NCBI GenBank assembly: GCA_030950875.1
Contig: JAUZQS010000241.1
Span: forward strand, 1-19,244
DNA: 19,244 nucleotides
Reading direction: 5' to 3'
Source of the DNA: Mariprofundaceae bacterium
Lineage (GTDB): Bacteria; Pseudomonadota; Zetaproteobacteria; Mariprofundales; Mariprofundaceae
This document shows, piece by piece, positions 1 to 8,908 of the stretch. A model generated the notes under the pieces. That model made no database searches. It was given only the letters and a program-made list of their open reading frames with translations, and was not told where the DNA came from. Made by a program: the position numbers and the translations under genes. The stretch's first letter is position 1. Every line of letters starts with the position of its first letter.

Positions 1-1
1 T

Positions 2-350
2 GGGGGCGACTGGTTTCGACGAAGATGCTGAACCCTTTGGTGCATGTCGGGTAGGTACGCCCGTTACCCAGGCCACTTGCAATAATTGCAAACGACGAAG
101 TAGAACTAGCTTACGCTGCGTAAGTTACCCTGATCTTGAGGTGTCCATCCATTAAGAACCCAGGGCAACCTAGATGGAATCGCTATTCGGAGATGTTGAC
201 TCGTGTCGCCGAAGGTTAAAAAGTAACGAGCCGACCTGTTGGACGTCTTGTCTGTTCAATGTCTTTCAGGTGCTATTTGAATAGAATAAACATGTAGATC
301 CATTGGCTGATGGTTTTCGGACGAGGGTTCGACTCCCTCCGCCTCCACCA
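2..350 (+). ncRNA. ssrA: tmRNA (transfer-messenger RNA)
   Basis: This RNA rescues stalled ribosomes. Its alanine-charged tRNA-like end enters the A site, and its internal frame then adds a degradation tag. The ends pair as a tRNA acceptor stem: GGGGGCG at 2-8 with CGCCTCC at 340-346 (one G-U), followed by A and an encoded CCA at 348-350. The T arm is GAGGG (323-327), loop TTCGACT (328-334), CCCTC (335-339). The 5' part has the tmRNA-typical GGTTTCGAC, and a tag frame sits at 88-123. The rest (about 124-300) is the pseudoknot region, which I did not fold in full. Length (349 bases) is close to the usual 350-360. It is a one-piece tmRNA, not a permuted one. Its promoter lies left of the window. 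SmpB, its protein partner, is not encoded here. The identification is very secure. Confidence 0.97.
88..123 (+). other. tmRNA tag-peptide reading frame (ANDEVELAYAA, stop TAA)
   Basis: Translation resumes on this internal frame after trans-transfer. The codons are GCA AAC GAC GAA GTA GAA CTA GCT TAC GCT GCG, then TAA at 121-123. The tag is therefore ANDEVELAYAA, preceded by the alanine carried on the tmRNA itself. The ANDE start matches the common proteobacterial tag ANDENYALAA. The final Ala-Ala, read by ClpXP, is kept, but the residue before it is Tyr instead of the usual Leu. A second in-frame GCA lies at 79-81, but GCAAACGAC at 88 is the conserved resume context. Confidence 0.9.
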
Positions 351-355
351 GTTTA

Positions 356-383
356 AGCCTCTGATTTATCAGGGGCTTTTTTT
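356..383 (+). terminator. Rho-independent terminator of ssrA
   Basis: A 9-bp stem AGCCTCTGA (356-364) / TCAGGGGCT (369-377), with one U-G pair and loop TTTA, is followed by a run of T to 383. It starts six bases after the CCA end of ssrA, so it separates ssrA transcription from the nuo operon. Confidence 0.88.
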
Positions 384-457
384 GTTTAAGCTTGTAATAT
401 TGGATGTTTCTTATTGTTTGAATCCCTTTATATATTAAAGGTTTTTAATGCAATATC

Positions 458-486
458 TTGACCATGAGGGGGGGGGCTGCTAGAAA
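458..486 (+). promoter_or_regulatory. Candidate nuo promoter with a G9 tract in its spacer
   Basis: The candidate -35 is TTGACC (458-463, five of six to consensus). A 17-base spacer leads to TAGAAA (481-486, four of six) preceded by TGC, an extended -10. The spacer includes an unbroken run of nine G at 468-476. Transcription would start near 493, giving a leader of about 65 bases before nuoA. It lies between the ssrA terminator and the first nuo gene, where a promoter is expected. It is a match by eye only; an AT-rich element at 427-439 is an alternative -10 but has no -35 at proper spacing. Confidence 0.4.
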
Positions 487-493
487 CGCGGCT

Positions 494-510
494 CGCAGAT
501 TTAGTCTGTG
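494..510 (+). promoter_or_regulatory. Small hairpin in the nuo leader
   Basis: CGCAGA (494-499) pairs with TCTGTG (505-510), six pairs including one G-U, around loop TTTAG. Flanking GCTGC (476-480) and GCAGC (511-515) could extend it with a large one-sided bulge. If the candidate promoter is right, the hairpin sits at the very 5' end of the transcript. There it could protect the message or do nothing. The rest of 384-559 holds no gene that I can see. Confidence 0.3.
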
Positions 511-559
511 GCAGCATGAGCTGGGGAGTTGATGTTGCCATCGCAAGGGAGGGGATACC

Positions 560-931
560 ATGGGTGCCGAATATCTGGCTAATGAATACATACCCATCTT
601 TATTTTTATTTTGGTTGCTTTAGGCATGGGCGCAATGCCTCTTGTTATGACCGTGATGGTGGCGGAACAGAAGCCTAATAAAGAAAAGTTGTCGGCTTAT
701 GAGTGTGGTTTTGAAGCGTTTGAGGATGCACGTATGCATTTTGATGTGCGCTTTTATCTGGTAGCGATTCTTTTTGTTATTTTCGACTTAGAAACAGCGT
801 TTCTTTTCCCATGGGCTGTTGTGTTGGATCAAATTGGTATCTTTGGTTTTATTGAGATGATGTTGTTTTTAGTCATTCTTCTTGTTGGATATATCTACGC
901 CTGGAACAAGGGAGCCTTGCAATGGGAATAG
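560..931 (+). CDS. nuoA: NADH-quinone oxidoreductase subunit A
   Basis: This small membrane subunit of respiratory complex I (123 aa) sits at the junction of the membrane arm and the quinone site. It has three predicted membrane helices, at about residues 11-32, 64-86 and 93-114. The conserved loop between helices 1 and 2 carries Y47-E-C-G-F-E52. Helix 2 contains [15 protein letters not shown] with acidic D76 and E78, a family hallmark. The ATG at 560 has a strong ribosome site, AAGGGAGGGG at 545-554. It is the first gene of the nuo operon, and its last 10 bases overlap nuoB in another frame, which suggests translational coupling. Length is normal for the family. Confidence 0.96.
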   Translation: MGAEYLANEYIPIFIFILVALGMGAMPLVMTVMVAEQKPNKEKLSAYECGFEAFEDARMHFDVRFYLVAILFVIFDLETAFLFPWAVVLDQIGIFGFIEMMLFLVILLVGYIYAWNKGALQWE

Positions 932-1398
932 AAGGTTTACTCGATAAAGGCTTTATTACCACGACTGCCGACAAACTGATCAATGGTGCGCGTGCGGGTT
1001 CTTTGTGGCCAATGACATTTGGTTTGGCATGTTGCGCTGTGGAAATGATGCATGCAGGCGCTTCGCGTTATGATTTGGACCGCTTTGGTATTGTGTTTCG
1101 CGCATCACCGCGCCAGTCAGATGTGATGGTGGTTGCTGGAACACTGTGCAATAAAATGGCTCCGGCATTGCGCAAGGTGTATGATCAGATGTCAGAGCCG
1201 CGCTGGGTTATATCTATGGGATCATGTGCGAATGGGGGTGGTTATTACCATTACTCATATTCGGTAATACGTGGTTGTGACCGTATTGTGCCTGTGGATA
1301 TTTATGTGCCTGGCTGCCCTCCGACGGCGGAAGCATTGTTATACGGATTCATTCAGTTGCAGGAAAAAATCAAACGTACCAATACGATAGCGCGGTAG
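922..1398 (+). CDS. nuoB: NADH-quinone oxidoreductase subunit B (Fe-S cluster N2)
   Basis: This peripheral subunit of complex I (158 aa) holds the terminal [4Fe-4S] cluster N2, which passes electrons to quinone. All four ligands are visible: the adjacent pair C37-C38 (LACCAVEMM), C102 ([10 protein letters not shown]) and C132 ([11 protein letters not shown]). Family-typical stretches [18 protein letters not shown] and [19 protein letters not shown] are all present. It starts with ATG inside the end of nuoA, with GGGAG at 910-914 as ribosome site. nuoC begins four bases after its stop. It has no membrane segment and works with NuoD at the base of the hydrophilic arm. Nothing is missing or odd. 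Confidence 0.97.
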   Translation: MGIEGLLDKGFITTTADKLINGARAGSLWPMTFGLACCAVEMMHAGASRYDLDRFGIVFRASPRQSDVMVVAGTLCNKMAPALRKVYDQMSEPRWVISMGSCANGGGYYHYSYSVIRGCDRIVPVDIYVPGCPPTAEALLYGFIQLQEKIKRTNTIAR

Positions 1399-1402
1399 TG
1401 AT

Positions 1403-2002
1403 ATGAGCGATATAAAGCAAGATATGGAACAAACAGGGTTGCTGGAGCTAGCAGGTTTGCAAGCGTGTTTTGGCGACGCAGTGCAATCCATCAGTGAGGG
1501 TATTGATTGCCCTGTGGTGGTGGTGGATCGAAAGGCGATTGTTGATGTCTGTCATTATCTGAAAGATAAGCAGGGCTATGAGATGCTCATCGATTTGTGC
1601 GGTGTGGATATGTCTGAGTACCCAGGCTTTGTTGAAGGCGATGCACGTTTTGAGGTGGTGTATAACTTGCTCTCAATTCAGCATAATAAACGCTTGCGGG
1701 TGAAGGTGTTGCTGGCGGAACGGGAATTGCTTTTCTCTACTGTTGAGGTTTGGCCGACTGTAAACTGGTTCGAGCGCGAAGCGTTTGAGATGTACGGGAT
1801 TATTTTTAACCATCACCCTGATTTGCGCCGGTTATTAACAGATTATGGTTTTGAAGGTCATCCAATGCTTAAAGACTTTCCAGTAACAGGGCGTACGGAA
1901 ATGTTCTTTGATGAAGAACAATGGCGCTGTGTATACCGTCCGAATAAAGTGGAAAACCGTGTTTTGATTGAAAGAACGTGGCCGGGGGTAGACCGTGGCT
2001 GA
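1403..2002 (+). CDS. nuoC: NADH-quinone oxidoreductase subunit C (30 kDa)
   Basis: This soluble connecting subunit (199 aa) packs against NuoD and carries no cofactor. The 30-kDa signature is clear: W-F-E124-R-E-A-F-E-M-Y-G-I, then [18 protein letters not shown] and [15 protein letters not shown]. It is a free-standing NuoC, not fused to NuoD as in E. coli. The start at 1403 has no good Shine-Dalgarno sequence, so it is probably reached by ribosomes finishing nuoB, whose stop is at 1396-1398. A second ATG at 1424 (residue 8) is possible but has no better site. Its end overlaps the GTG start of nuoD by 8 bases. Confidence 0.95.
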   Translation: MSDIKQDMEQTGLLELAGLQACFGDAVQSISEGIDCPVVVVDRKAIVDVCHYLKDKQGYEMLIDLCGVDMSEYPGFVEGDARFEVVYNLLSIQHNKRLRVKVLLAERELLFSTVEVWPTVNWFEREAFEMYGIIFNHHPDLRRLLTDYGFEGHPMLKDFPVTGRTEMFFDEEQWRCVYRPNKVENRVLIERTWPGVDRG

Positions 2003-3173
2003 GATTAAGAATTACACCCTAAACTTTGGTCCGCAGCATCCATCTGCACATGGTGTCTTGCGTTTGGTGTTAGAGCTAGATGGCGAGGTGGTTGAGCGTG
2101 CTGAACCGCATATTGGCTTGCTGCATCGCGGTACGGAAAAGCTGTTTGAACAAAAAACATACTTGCAAAATGTACCTTATTTTGATCGTTTTGATTATGT
2201 TTCAATGATGGCGAATGAGCATGCTTATGCTCTGGCTGTCGAGAAGCTAATGGCTGTTGATGTGCCTGAACGAGCCCAATATATCCGTGTGATGTATGCG
2301 GAATTAACACGTATTTTGAACCATTGCTTATGGCTTGGAGCGGCAGCGTTGGATATTGGTGCGATGACAGTATTTTTATATTGTTTCCGCGAACGTGAAG
2401 ATATTTTTGATTTTTATGAAGAGGTTTCAGGCGCACGTATGCATGCAGCATATTTTCGTCCAGGTGGCGTGAATCAAGATTTGCCAGAAGGGCTTTTGGA
2501 AAAAATAAAAGCTTTTACGGACACATTCCCAGGTTATATTGATGAGTATGAAACGCTACTTACGGAAAATCGTATTTGGAAACAGCGCAATGTTGATATT
2601 GGTGTTGTGGACAAAGAAGCAGCGTTGGCATGGGGTTTTAGTGGGCCGATGATTCGTGGTTCAGGCATTGAATGGGATTTGCGTAAAACACAGCCTTACG
2701 ATGTCTACGATAAAATGGAGTTTGATATTCCCGTTGGTGCCACGGGTGATTGCTACGACCGTTACTTGGTGCGCGTTGAAGAAATGCGTCAGTCCAATGA
2801 GATTGTTCGTCAATGTATTGAATGGTTGGCCGTTAACCCAGGCCCGATTATGTCAGATGATTCGCGTTTAAGTAAACCATCGCGCTCTTCGATGAAGGGT
2901 GATATGGAAGCGCTTATTCATCATTTTAAGCACTTCTCTGAAGGTTATCATGTGCCAGAGGGTGAAGTGTATGCAGCTGTCGAACATCCAAAGGGCGAAT
3001 TTGGTGTGTACTTGGTATCAGATGGTTCCAATAAGCCTTATCGCATGAAGGTGCGCGCATCGGGTTTTGCGCATGTGGAAGCCTTGGATTACATGTGTCG
3101 TGGTCATATGTTGGCTGATGTAGTGACTATTTTAGGGACGCAAGATATTGTGTTTGGGGAGGTGGATCGATGA
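1995..3173 (+). CDS. nuoD: NADH-quinone oxidoreductase subunit D (49 kDa)
   Basis: This subunit (392 aa) forms the quinone-binding cavity of complex I together with NuoB and Nuo[11 protein letters not shown] puts H15 and H19 on the quinone loop. LHRGTEK (43-49) is the 49-kDa signature. Y68 in FDRFDY corresponds by spacing to the quinone-headgroup tyrosine known in Thermus Nqo4. The C-terminus [23 protein letters not shown] is complete. The start is GTG at 1995, within the end of nuoC and preceded by a G-rich site at 1984-1988. nuoE begins in the ATGA at the stop. Length is that of the bacterial family when it is not fused to NuoC. Confidence 0.96.
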   Translation: MAEIKNYTLNFGPQHPSAHGVLRLVLELDGEVVERAEPHIGLLHRGTEKLFEQKTYLQNVPYFDRFDYVSMMANEHAYALAVEKLMAVDVPERAQYIRVMYAELTRILNHCLWLGAAALDIGAMTVFLYCFREREDIFDFYEEVSGARMHAAYFRPGGVNQDLPEGLLEKIKAFTDTFPGYIDEYETLLTENRIWKQRNVDIGVVDKEAALAWGFSGPMIRGSGIEWDLRKTQPYDVYDKMEFDIPVGATGDCYDRYLVRVEEMRQSNEIVRQCIEWLAVNPGPIMSDDSRLSKPSRSSMKGDMEALIHHFKHFSEGYHVPEGEVYAAVEHPKGEFGVYLVSDGSNKPYRMKVRASGFAHVEALDYMCRGHMLADVVTILGTQDIVFGEVDR

Positions 3174-3679
3174 GCGAAGTAGAGCACGTTCATTTCACCG
3201 AACAGCGTTTGGCTGAGATTGGCGCTTTGGCGAAGAAATATCCGGCAGCGCGTTCAGCATTGTTGCCCGTATTACATATGGCTCAGGAAGATTTTGGTTA
3301 TTTGCCCATGCAGGTGCAGCAATTGGTGGCAGATACATTGAATTTACGTTTGATGGTTGTGCGCGAAGTTGTGACTTTTTACACGATGTTTCGAGAACAT
3401 GAAGCGGGCAAGTACCGTTTGGAAGTGTGTACCAATGTGGGTTGTATGCTCAATGGTGCGGATGATTTGGTGCAGCATATTACAAAAACGTTGGGTGTTG
3501 ATATTGGCGAAACGACTGCGGATGGTATGTTTACGGTTACAGAAGTGGAGTGTGCTGGTGCATGTTCAGGTGCTCCCGTAGTGCAGATAAACAACGAATA
3601 CCATGAAAAGGTAGATGCGGCTTATATGGATGCTTTTATTACCAAGGTGAATGCTGACATCGATGGGGGGCAAGCATGA
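3170..3679 (+). CDS. nuoE: NADH-quinone oxidoreductase subunit E (24 kDa, [2Fe-2S] N1a)
   Basis: This thioredoxin-fold subunit of the NADH-oxidising module (169 aa) carries the [2Fe-2S] cluster N1a beside the FMN of NuoF. The ligands are C87 and C92 (VCTNVGC) and C128 and C132 ([10 protein letters not shown]). The N-terminal helical part contains [17 protein letters not shown] and [10 protein letters not shown], both typical of the family. Its ATG overlaps the nuoD stop as ATGA, with a strong GGGGAGG site at 3157-3163. The same ATGA arrangement joins it to nuoF. Function and boundaries are clear. Confidence 0.96.
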   Translation: MSEVEHVHFTEQRLAEIGALAKKYPAARSALLPVLHMAQEDFGYLPMQVQQLVADTLNLRLMVVREVVTFYTMFREHEAGKYRLEVCTNVGCMLNGADDLVQHITKTLGVDIGETTADGMFTVTEVECAGACSGAPVVQINNEYHEKVDAAYMDAFITKVNADIDGGQA

Positions 3680-4953
3680 TTTCGTCGGACCCTAAACAAG
3701 TAAAAGCGATTTGTTTTGACCGTATTCATTTGGTAGGTCAGGCGGGTCTTAAAGTTGCTCGGAAAAATGGTGCTTATAAATTTTTACCGACGCTGCTTAA
3801 AGATTTTGATAGCGAACAAATTGTTGATGAAGTGAAAAAATCTGGTTTGCGTGGTCGTGGTGGCGCAGGGTTTCCAACGGGTTTGAAGTGGTCATTTGTA
3901 CCGCGCAATACAGGTAAGCCGACTTATTTATTGTGCAATGCGGATGAGGGCGAGCCTGGAACATTTAAAGATCGTGATATTATGCGTTACGATCCTCACT
4001 TGCTTATTGAAGGCATGCTTATGGCAGGTTTTGCACTGGGTGTGAAAGATGCATATATCTATATCCGTGGTGAATTCCTTGCAGAAGCCAATATTTTAGA
4101 TGCGGCGATTGAAGACGCTTATGCAGCGAACTTGTTGGGCGAAAATATTTTAGGCACTGAGTTTTCGATGAACTTAACGCTGCATCGTGGTGCTGGTGCT
4201 TATATTTGCGGTGAAGAAACTGCTTTGATTGAATCCTTGGAAGGTCGTCCTGGTCGGCCGCGCTTTAAACCACCGTTTCCTGCTGTTGAGGGATTTTACC
4301 GTTGCCCAACCGTGGTAAACAATGTTGAAACGTTAGCGACTATTCCTGCGATTTTAGAGTTTGGTGGTGATTGGCATGCTGCAATCGGTGTGCCAAATAA
4401 CACTGGGATGAAGATTTTTTGTGTATCCGGTGATGTTAATAAACCTGGCAACTATGAAGTGCCGATGGGAACTTCGTTGAAGGTGCTAATTGAAGAGTAT
4501 TGTGGTGGTTTAAAACACGGCACAGTACCGAAAGTGGTTATTCCTGGTGGTTCATCAACACCTTGGCTGACTGCGGAGCATTATGATACGCCGTTGACCT
4601 ATGATGCACTAATGAAAGCAGGCTCAATGCTGGGTGCTGGAGCGGTTATTGTGATGGATGAAACGGCAGATTTAATCGCTGTGACACGCCGTTTGGCACA
4701 TTTTTATGCGCATGAATCGTGTGGGCAGTGTACCCCATGTCGTGAAGGTACAGGTTGGTTAGAGCGGATTATGAATCGTGTAGAAGCTGGGACAGGCTGT
4801 GAAAAAGATATAAAAGTATTGAGTGATGCCGCAGAACATATGGCGGGACGCACGATTTGTGCTTTGGCAGACGGTGCAGCAGCACCAATTTTATCATTAT
4901 TGAAACATTTCCCTGAAGTAGTACAGGAACGCTTGATGGAGAATGCTGAATGA
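3676..4953 (+). CDS. nuoF: NADH-quinone oxidoreductase subunit F (51 kDa; FMN, NADH, N3)
   Basis: This is the catalytic entry point of complex I (425 aa): it binds NADH and FMN and passes electrons to [4Fe-4S] cluster N3. The glycine-rich GLRGRGGAGFPTG begins at residue 57, NADEGEPG at 88-95, and GAYICGEETAL with E180-E181 follows. N3 ligands are C349, C352 and C355 (SCGQCTPC) and C395 (RTICALADG). Length is usual for the family. The ATG at 3676 overlaps the nuoE stop and has a G6 ribosome site at 3665-3670. The stop overlaps the ATG of nuoG. All key residues are present, so the enzyme should be active. Confidence 0.97.
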   Translation: MISSDPKQVKAICFDRIHLVGQAGLKVARKNGAYKFLPTLLKDFDSEQIVDEVKKSGLRGRGGAGFPTGLKWSFVPRNTGKPTYLLCNADEGEPGTFKDRDIMRYDPHLLIEGMLMAGFALGVKDAYIYIRGEFLAEANILDAAIEDAYAANLLGENILGTEFSMNLTLHRGAGAYICGEETALIESLEGRPGRPRFKPPFPAVEGFYRCPTVVNNVETLATIPAILEFGGDWHAAIGVPNNTGMKIFCVSGDVNKPGNYEVPMGTSLKVLIEEYCGGLKHGTVPKVVIPGGSSTPWLTAEHYDTPLTYDALMKAGSMLGAGAVIVMDETADLIAVTRRLAHFYAHESCGQCTPCREGTGWLERIMNRVEAGTGCEKDIKVLSDAAEHMAGRTICALADGAAAPILSLLKHFPEVVQERLMENAE

Positions 4954-7304
4954 CCACTTTATATATTAATGACGAAGAAGTAACCGTTTCAGCAGGTACA
5001 AGTATTCTAGAGGCGTGTCGTGAGCATGGTGCCGATGTTCCTTATTTTTGTTATCACCCTGAGTTGTCCGTAGCTGCGAATTGCCGCATGTGCTTGGTGG
5101 AAGTGGAGGGCTGGAATAAGCCTGCAGCTTCATGTTGTACGCCTGTGGGTGAAGGTATGAAGGTAACGACGCAGTCTGAATCGTTGTCCAAAGACCGTGA
5201 AATGATGATGGAATATTTATTGATTCATCACCCCTTGGACTGTCCCGTGTGTGACCAAGGTGGAGCCTGTAAGTTGCAGGATTACACCATGGAACATGGT
5301 GCCAAGCATGGTCGTTATTCAGAAGTGAAACGTGCAGTGCTTGACCAAGACTTAGGCCCATTTGTTAGTACATGCATGACACGTTGTATCCATTGTACCC
5401 GCTGTGTGCGTTTTGCCGATGAAATAGCGGGTACAGGTGATATGGGTGTCTTGAGTCGTTCTGATCATATGCGTATTGAAGGCATTGTTGAAGATGCTTT
5501 GGAGTCAGAGCTTTCTGGTAATTTAGCAGATATTTGCCCTGTAGGGGCATTGTTGGATAAGCCATCACATGATGTATCCCGCCCATGGGAAGTGACGCGT
5601 CATAAGAGCACATGTACCCAATGCCCGCAGGGCTGTGATATTGTCATTGAATCACGCGGTGATGAGGTTATTCGGATTAAGCCTGATGTTGATGGTGCGG
5701 AGCCTTGGATTTGTGACCGTGGTCGTTATGTACATGCTGCATTTCGTTCTAAACAGCGGATTTTAACGCCGATGGTGCGTGAAGAATCTGGGCTTGTGGA
5801 AGTTTCGTGGGATGAGTCTATTCAAGCTGCTATTGATATATTAAAAGATAAGCGTGTGGGCATTATTTTTTCTCCAGACTGGAGCCTTGAAAGTTTGGCA
5901 TCGATTCGCTTGTTACATGATAGCGTGTTTGAAGATGCTAAAGTTGCTTTTGACTTGCATCGTCGGGACATGCGTGCATTTGCTTTTGAAGAAGGGTTCT
6001 CAATGTCATCCCTGCAGATTGCCGCTGCGGATCAGGTCGTGATACTGGGTTGTGATTTGCGCCAGCGCTTACCAATTTTGATGCAAGGCTTGCGTAAACG
6101 TAGCAATGAAGGGAAGCCTGTAACACGTATTGGTGCGATGAACTACCGTACCAATAGTGAACTCAGTGCGGATGCATTGATTCGTCCGCGTGAGTGGGTC
6201 GCTGTGATTGCACGTGCTATGCAGCAGTTGAAAGATTTTGGCAAAACCGCAGCTGGCATGGATGCGTGGCTTGAAAATGTTGAAGTTCGTCATGAAGCTG
6301 GAAAATTATTAGCAGACGCCTTGTTGGCAGATTCATGTGCCTTGTTGGTTGGGGAAGAAATTCGCTCACATAGTGATGCAGCAGCCTTGATTCATGGTTT
6401 GGATTTAATGATGCGTGCTGCTGGTCATGCAGAAGCTGAAGCAGATGGACGAAACTTAGTTCCTGAAGGTATGAATGCACAATTATTGTCCGCAGCTTTT
6501 GGTGATATTCGTGTTAGCGCAGGTGATTTATTGGATGCTGCCAGTGATGGTGAATTAGACGCATTGATTCTTATTGGTAGTGATCCAATGGGTGATGGCC
6601 TATTTTCTATGCAGGCAAAACGGGCCATGGAAAAAGTGCCGTTGGTGCAAATTGGTGCGATTGCAGGGCAAACATCTGAATTTGCCAGTGTGATGTTACC
6701 TGTAGCAGCATATTCCGAAGTTGAAGGCACCTTTATCAATATGGAAGGCCGTATTCGCTTGGCTGAACATCCACTTCGCTCTTTGGGTGAAGAGCGTCCA
6801 TTGTGGAAAGTGATGATGCGCTTGGTTCAAGCCTTTGGTAAAGATGTGCCAGTCGTGAATTTGGCTGAATTACGCCTGCGTGTTGAGGCATTCATTCCTG
6901 AAATGAAGGGTGTGTGGGATGATGGTGTGAGTGATGACTGGTGTCTGCCTGTGGTTCGCAATCGTGATGTTAGCTGTGCACCAAATGCTATTGAACCTGC
7001 GATGGATTTGGACATGGTAAGTCGTTATTCGATGTACCGTGAGGGGATGTGGGCACGCGCCTCATCGTTCTTAGCGGACGCGGGTGATATCCATGCTTTG
7101 GATGACTTGCTTGTGCATCCGAATACGTTGAAAGATGCAGGTTTGAATGTCGGTGAGTGCAAGATTCGCGTCGCTTCAGGTGATTATACTTATCATGTTG
7201 GTACGCGTGAAGATGTTGCACAGGGAGTGTTGTTTATTTCTAAGCGAGGCGTTGCAGGAGATTTATCTTGTGAAATTATGGCTAGCCTTGAGGGAGATCA
7301 GTAA
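4950..7304 (+). CDS. nuoG: NADH-quinone oxidoreductase subunit G (75 kDa, Fe-S wire)
   Basis: This large soluble subunit (784 aa) carries most of the Fe-S chain. A plant-type ferredoxin domain holds N1b (C34, C45, C48 and C62 or C63). N5 follows with H94, C98, C101 and C107 ([14 protein letters not shown]). N4 uses C146, C149, C152 and C196. At the start of the molybdopterin-oxidoreductase-like domain a further set C222, C225, C229 and C255 matches the off-path cluster N7 known from E. coli and Thermus. The remainder (about 256-784) is the degenerate domain, which in this family binds no molybdenum. Length is close to Thermus Nqo3 and shorter than E. coli NuoG. It starts in ATGA with nuoF and ends in TAATG with nuoH. 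Confidence 0.95.
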   Translation: MTTLYINDEEVTVSAGTSILEACREHGADVPYFCYHPELSVAANCRMCLVEVEGWNKPAASCCTPVGEGMKVTTQSESLSKDREMMMEYLLIHHPLDCPVCDQGGACKLQDYTMEHGAKHGRYSEVKRAVLDQDLGPFVSTCMTRCIHCTRCVRFADEIAGTGDMGVLSRSDHMRIEGIVEDALESELSGNLADICPVGALLDKPSHDVSRPWEVTRHKSTCTQCPQGCDIVIESRGDEVIRIKPDVDGAEPWICDRGRYVHAAFRSKQRILTPMVREESGLVEVSWDESIQAAIDILKDKRVGIIFSPDWSLESLASIRLLHDSVFEDAKVAFDLHRRDMRAFAFEEGFSMSSLQIAAADQVVILGCDLRQRLPILMQGLRKRSNEGKPVTRIGAMNYRTNSELSADALIRPREWVAVIARAMQQLKDFGKTAAGMDAWLENVEVRHEAGKLLADALLADSCALLVGEEIRSHSDAAALIHGLDLMMRAAGHAEAEADGRNLVPEGMNAQLLSAAFGDIRVSAGDLLDAASDGELDALILIGSDPMGDGLFSMQAKRAMEKVPLVQIGAIAGQTSEFASVMLPVAAYSEVEGTFINMEGRIRLAEHPLRSLGEERPLWKVMMRLVQAFGKDVPVVNLAELRLRVEAFIPEMKGVWDDGVSDDWCLPVVRNRDVSCAPNAIEPAMDLDMVSRYSMYREGMWARASSFLADAGDIHALDDLLVHPNTLKDAGLNVGECKIRVASGDYTYHVGTREDVAQGVLFISKRGVAGDLSCEIMASLEGDQ

Positions 7305-8392
7305 TGGAGTGGTTAGATATGGCCATAACGGCTGGCATCTGGACGTTGGAAATTTTGGCAATTGCAGTGCCGATTGCTTTGACTGTGGCATACACGACAT
7401 ATGTTGAGCGGCGTGTGATTGGTATTATGCAAATTCGTAAGGGCTGTAATCGCGTTGGACCTTTTGGTTTGCTGCAGCCGTTGGCAGATGGTTTGAAGTT
7501 ATTTTTGAAAGAAACAATTATCCCAACCAATTCCAATAAATTATTGTTTATTGCCGCACCTGTGTTGGCGTTGGTGCCTGCTCTGGTGGCCTTTGCAGTG
7601 ATTCCTTTTGGTGAGACAAACCTGTTTGGCTTGTGGGATACCGAGCATGTCATGGCGATTGCCCATTTGAATGTTGGGTTATTGTATGTTTTGGCAATTG
7701 GTAGTTTATCCATTTATGGGGTGTTGATGGCGGGTTGGGCATCCAACTCTAAATATGCTCTGATTGGTGCAGTGCGTGCGACATGTCAGATGATTTCGTA
7801 TGAAATATCTATGGGTTTTGCATTGGTGTGCGTATTGATGTTGGCTGGTAGTATGGATTTGGCAGTGATTGTTAATGCGCAAGCAGGTGGTTTCTGGCAT
7901 TGGTATATTATTCCGCTATTCCCAATGTTCTTGGTATATTTTATTTCAGGTTGTGCTGAATCAAATCGTACACCGTTTGACTTGGTAGAGGGTGATGCAG
8001 AGCTTGTGGCTGGGCATATTGTTGAATATTCGGGCATGTGGTTTGCGACTTTTTCATTGGCTGAATATGGCGCGATGATTTTGATTAGCTTGCTGACCTC
8101 TATTTTATTTTTGGGCGGTTGGCATGCGCCGATTGAAGCTTTGGACTTTATTCCTGGCACGATTTGGTTGTTATTGAAAGCAGCCTTCTTTATTTTTGTA
8201 TTTATTTGGTTCCGCGCGACATTCCCTCGTTATCGTTACGATCAGATGATGCGTTTGGGCTGGAAGGTATTTTTGCCTTGGACGCTGGCTTGGATTGCAG
8301 TGTTGGGTATTTGTACTTATGCAGGTGAGTTGAACGATAGCTTGCAGTTTTTGAGTGATGCGATTGGCTTCTATCAGCCTTGGAGGTCTTAA
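7304..8392 (+). CDS. nuoH: NADH-quinone oxidoreductase subunit H
   Basis: This membrane subunit (362 aa) anchors the hydrophilic arm and shapes the quinone tunnel. It has about eight hydrophobic helices. The conserved cytoplasmic loops are present: E35[24 protein letters not shown] from residue 52, and E219-S-N-R-T-P-F-D. The last loop continues as [20 protein letters not shown] with E241. E. coli has PEAEQEL at the equivalent place; the VEG form looks like a lineage variant with the acidic residues kept. The C-terminal [13 protein letters not shown] is typical. The ATG shares one base with the nuoG stop (TAATG), with GAGGGAGA just upstream as ribosome site. Confidence 0.96.
   Translation: MEWLDMAITAGIWTLEILAIAVPIALTVAYTTYVERRVIGIMQIRKGCNRVGPFGLLQPLADGLKLFLKETIIPTNSNKLLFIAAPVLALVPALVAFAVIPFGETNLFGLWDTEHVMAIAHLNVGLLYVLAIGSLSIYGVLMAGWASNSKYALIGAVRATCQMISYEISMGFALVCVLMLAGSMDLAVIVNAQAGGFWHWYIIPLFPMFLVYFISGCAESNRTPFDLVEGDAELVAGHIVEYSGMWFATFSLAEYGAMILISLLTSILFLGGWHAPIEALDFIPGTIWLLLKAAFFIFVFIWFRATFPRYRYDQMMRLGWKVFLPWTLAWIAVLGICTYAGELNDSLQFLSDAIGFYQPWRS
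8382..8386 (+). promoter_or_regulatory. Ribosome binding site that sets the nuoI start
   Basis: GGAGG lies seven bases before the ATG at 8394. It supports that start over an in-frame ATG at 8355, which would overlap nuoH by 38 bases and add 13 residues absent from known NuoI proteins. Confidence 0.7.
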
Positions 8393-8393
8393 G

Positions 8394-8882
8394 ATGGGTT
8401 TAATTAAACATGCCCTTAAGACATGGTTGTTGTGGGAGTTGGTGAAAGGCTTGGCTTTGACCATGCGCTACTTTTTCAAAAAGAGTATCACAGTCGAATA
8501 TCCAGAAGAGCGCACGCCGCTATCACCGCGTTTTCGTGGCCTGCATGCGCTGCGCCGTTATGAGTCTGGTGAAGAGCGTTGTATTGCTTGTAAATTGTGT
8601 GAAGTGATTTGCCCTGCACTGGCGATTGTCATTGAATCAGAAGAGCGTGATGATGGTAGTCGCCGCACGACCCGTTACGATATTGATATGACCAAATGTA
8701 TTTACTGTGGTCTCTGTCAGGAAGCGTGCCCTGTGGATGCGATTGTTGAAACGCAGCATTTTGAGTATGCCAGCGAAACACGCGAAGCATTGTATTACAC
8801 CAAAGAGATGTTGTTGGAAGTCGGCGAGCAATATGAGGCGCAAATCGCGGCCAATATTAAAGCCGATGCACCATACCGTTAA
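8394..8882 (+). CDS. nuoI: NADH-quinone oxidoreductase subunit I (N6a/N6b ferredoxin)
   Basis: This ferredoxin-like subunit (162 aa) carries the two [4Fe-4S] clusters N6a and N6b, which link NuoG to cluster N2 in NuoB. The two CxxCxxCxxxC motifs are C63, C66, C69, C73 ([11 protein letters not shown]) and C102, C105, C108, C112 ([11 protein letters not shown]). Each is followed by Pro, as usual. The N-terminal amphipathic stretch [18 protein letters not shown] sits on the membrane surface. I place the start at ATG 8394 because of its GGAGG site and the family's MGLIK-like beginning, not at the longer in-frame ATG at 8355. nuoH ends one base upstream. nuoJ follows after 26 bases, the widest gap in the operon. 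Confidence 0.95.
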   Translation: MGLIKHALKTWLLWELVKGLALTMRYFFKKSITVEYPEERTPLSPRFRGLHALRRYESGEERCIACKLCEVICPALAIVIESEERDDGSRRTTRYDIDMTKCIYCGLCQEACPVDAIVETQHFEYASETREALYYTKEMLLEVGEQYEAQIAANIKADAPYR

Positions 8883-8908
8883 GTTCAGGGTATAGGTTAG
8901 GAGGGGAA

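Noticed and set aside
79..87. Earlier in-frame GCA (79-81) as the tmRNA resume codon, giving an AIIANDE tag
   Set aside because: The conserved resume context is GCAAACGAC at 88, and known proteobacterial tags begin ANDE or similar.
427..439. TTTATATATTAAA as the -10 of the nuo promoter
   Set aside because: It is AT-rich enough, but upstream TTGTTT (414-419) gives a spacer of only 11 bases and TTGGAT (400-405) one of 25 bases, neither acceptable.
1..560. ssrA 3' end as an integration site for a genomic island
   Set aside because: The 3' end of ssrA is a common attachment site, but no integrase or repeat of the ssrA end is seen. The next genes are a complete conserved nuo operon.
445..627. 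Minus-strand frame of 60 codons across the nuo leader and nuoA start
   Set aside because: It runs through the G9 tract and antisense to nuoA, has no ribosome site and resembles no family I know. It is a shadow frame.
6425..6739. Long minus-strand frames inside nuoG (and similar ones inside nuoD, nuoH, nuoI and nuoL)
   Set aside because: They lie wholly antisense to well-conserved genes, lack ribosome sites and encode low-complexity or unrecognisable sequence.
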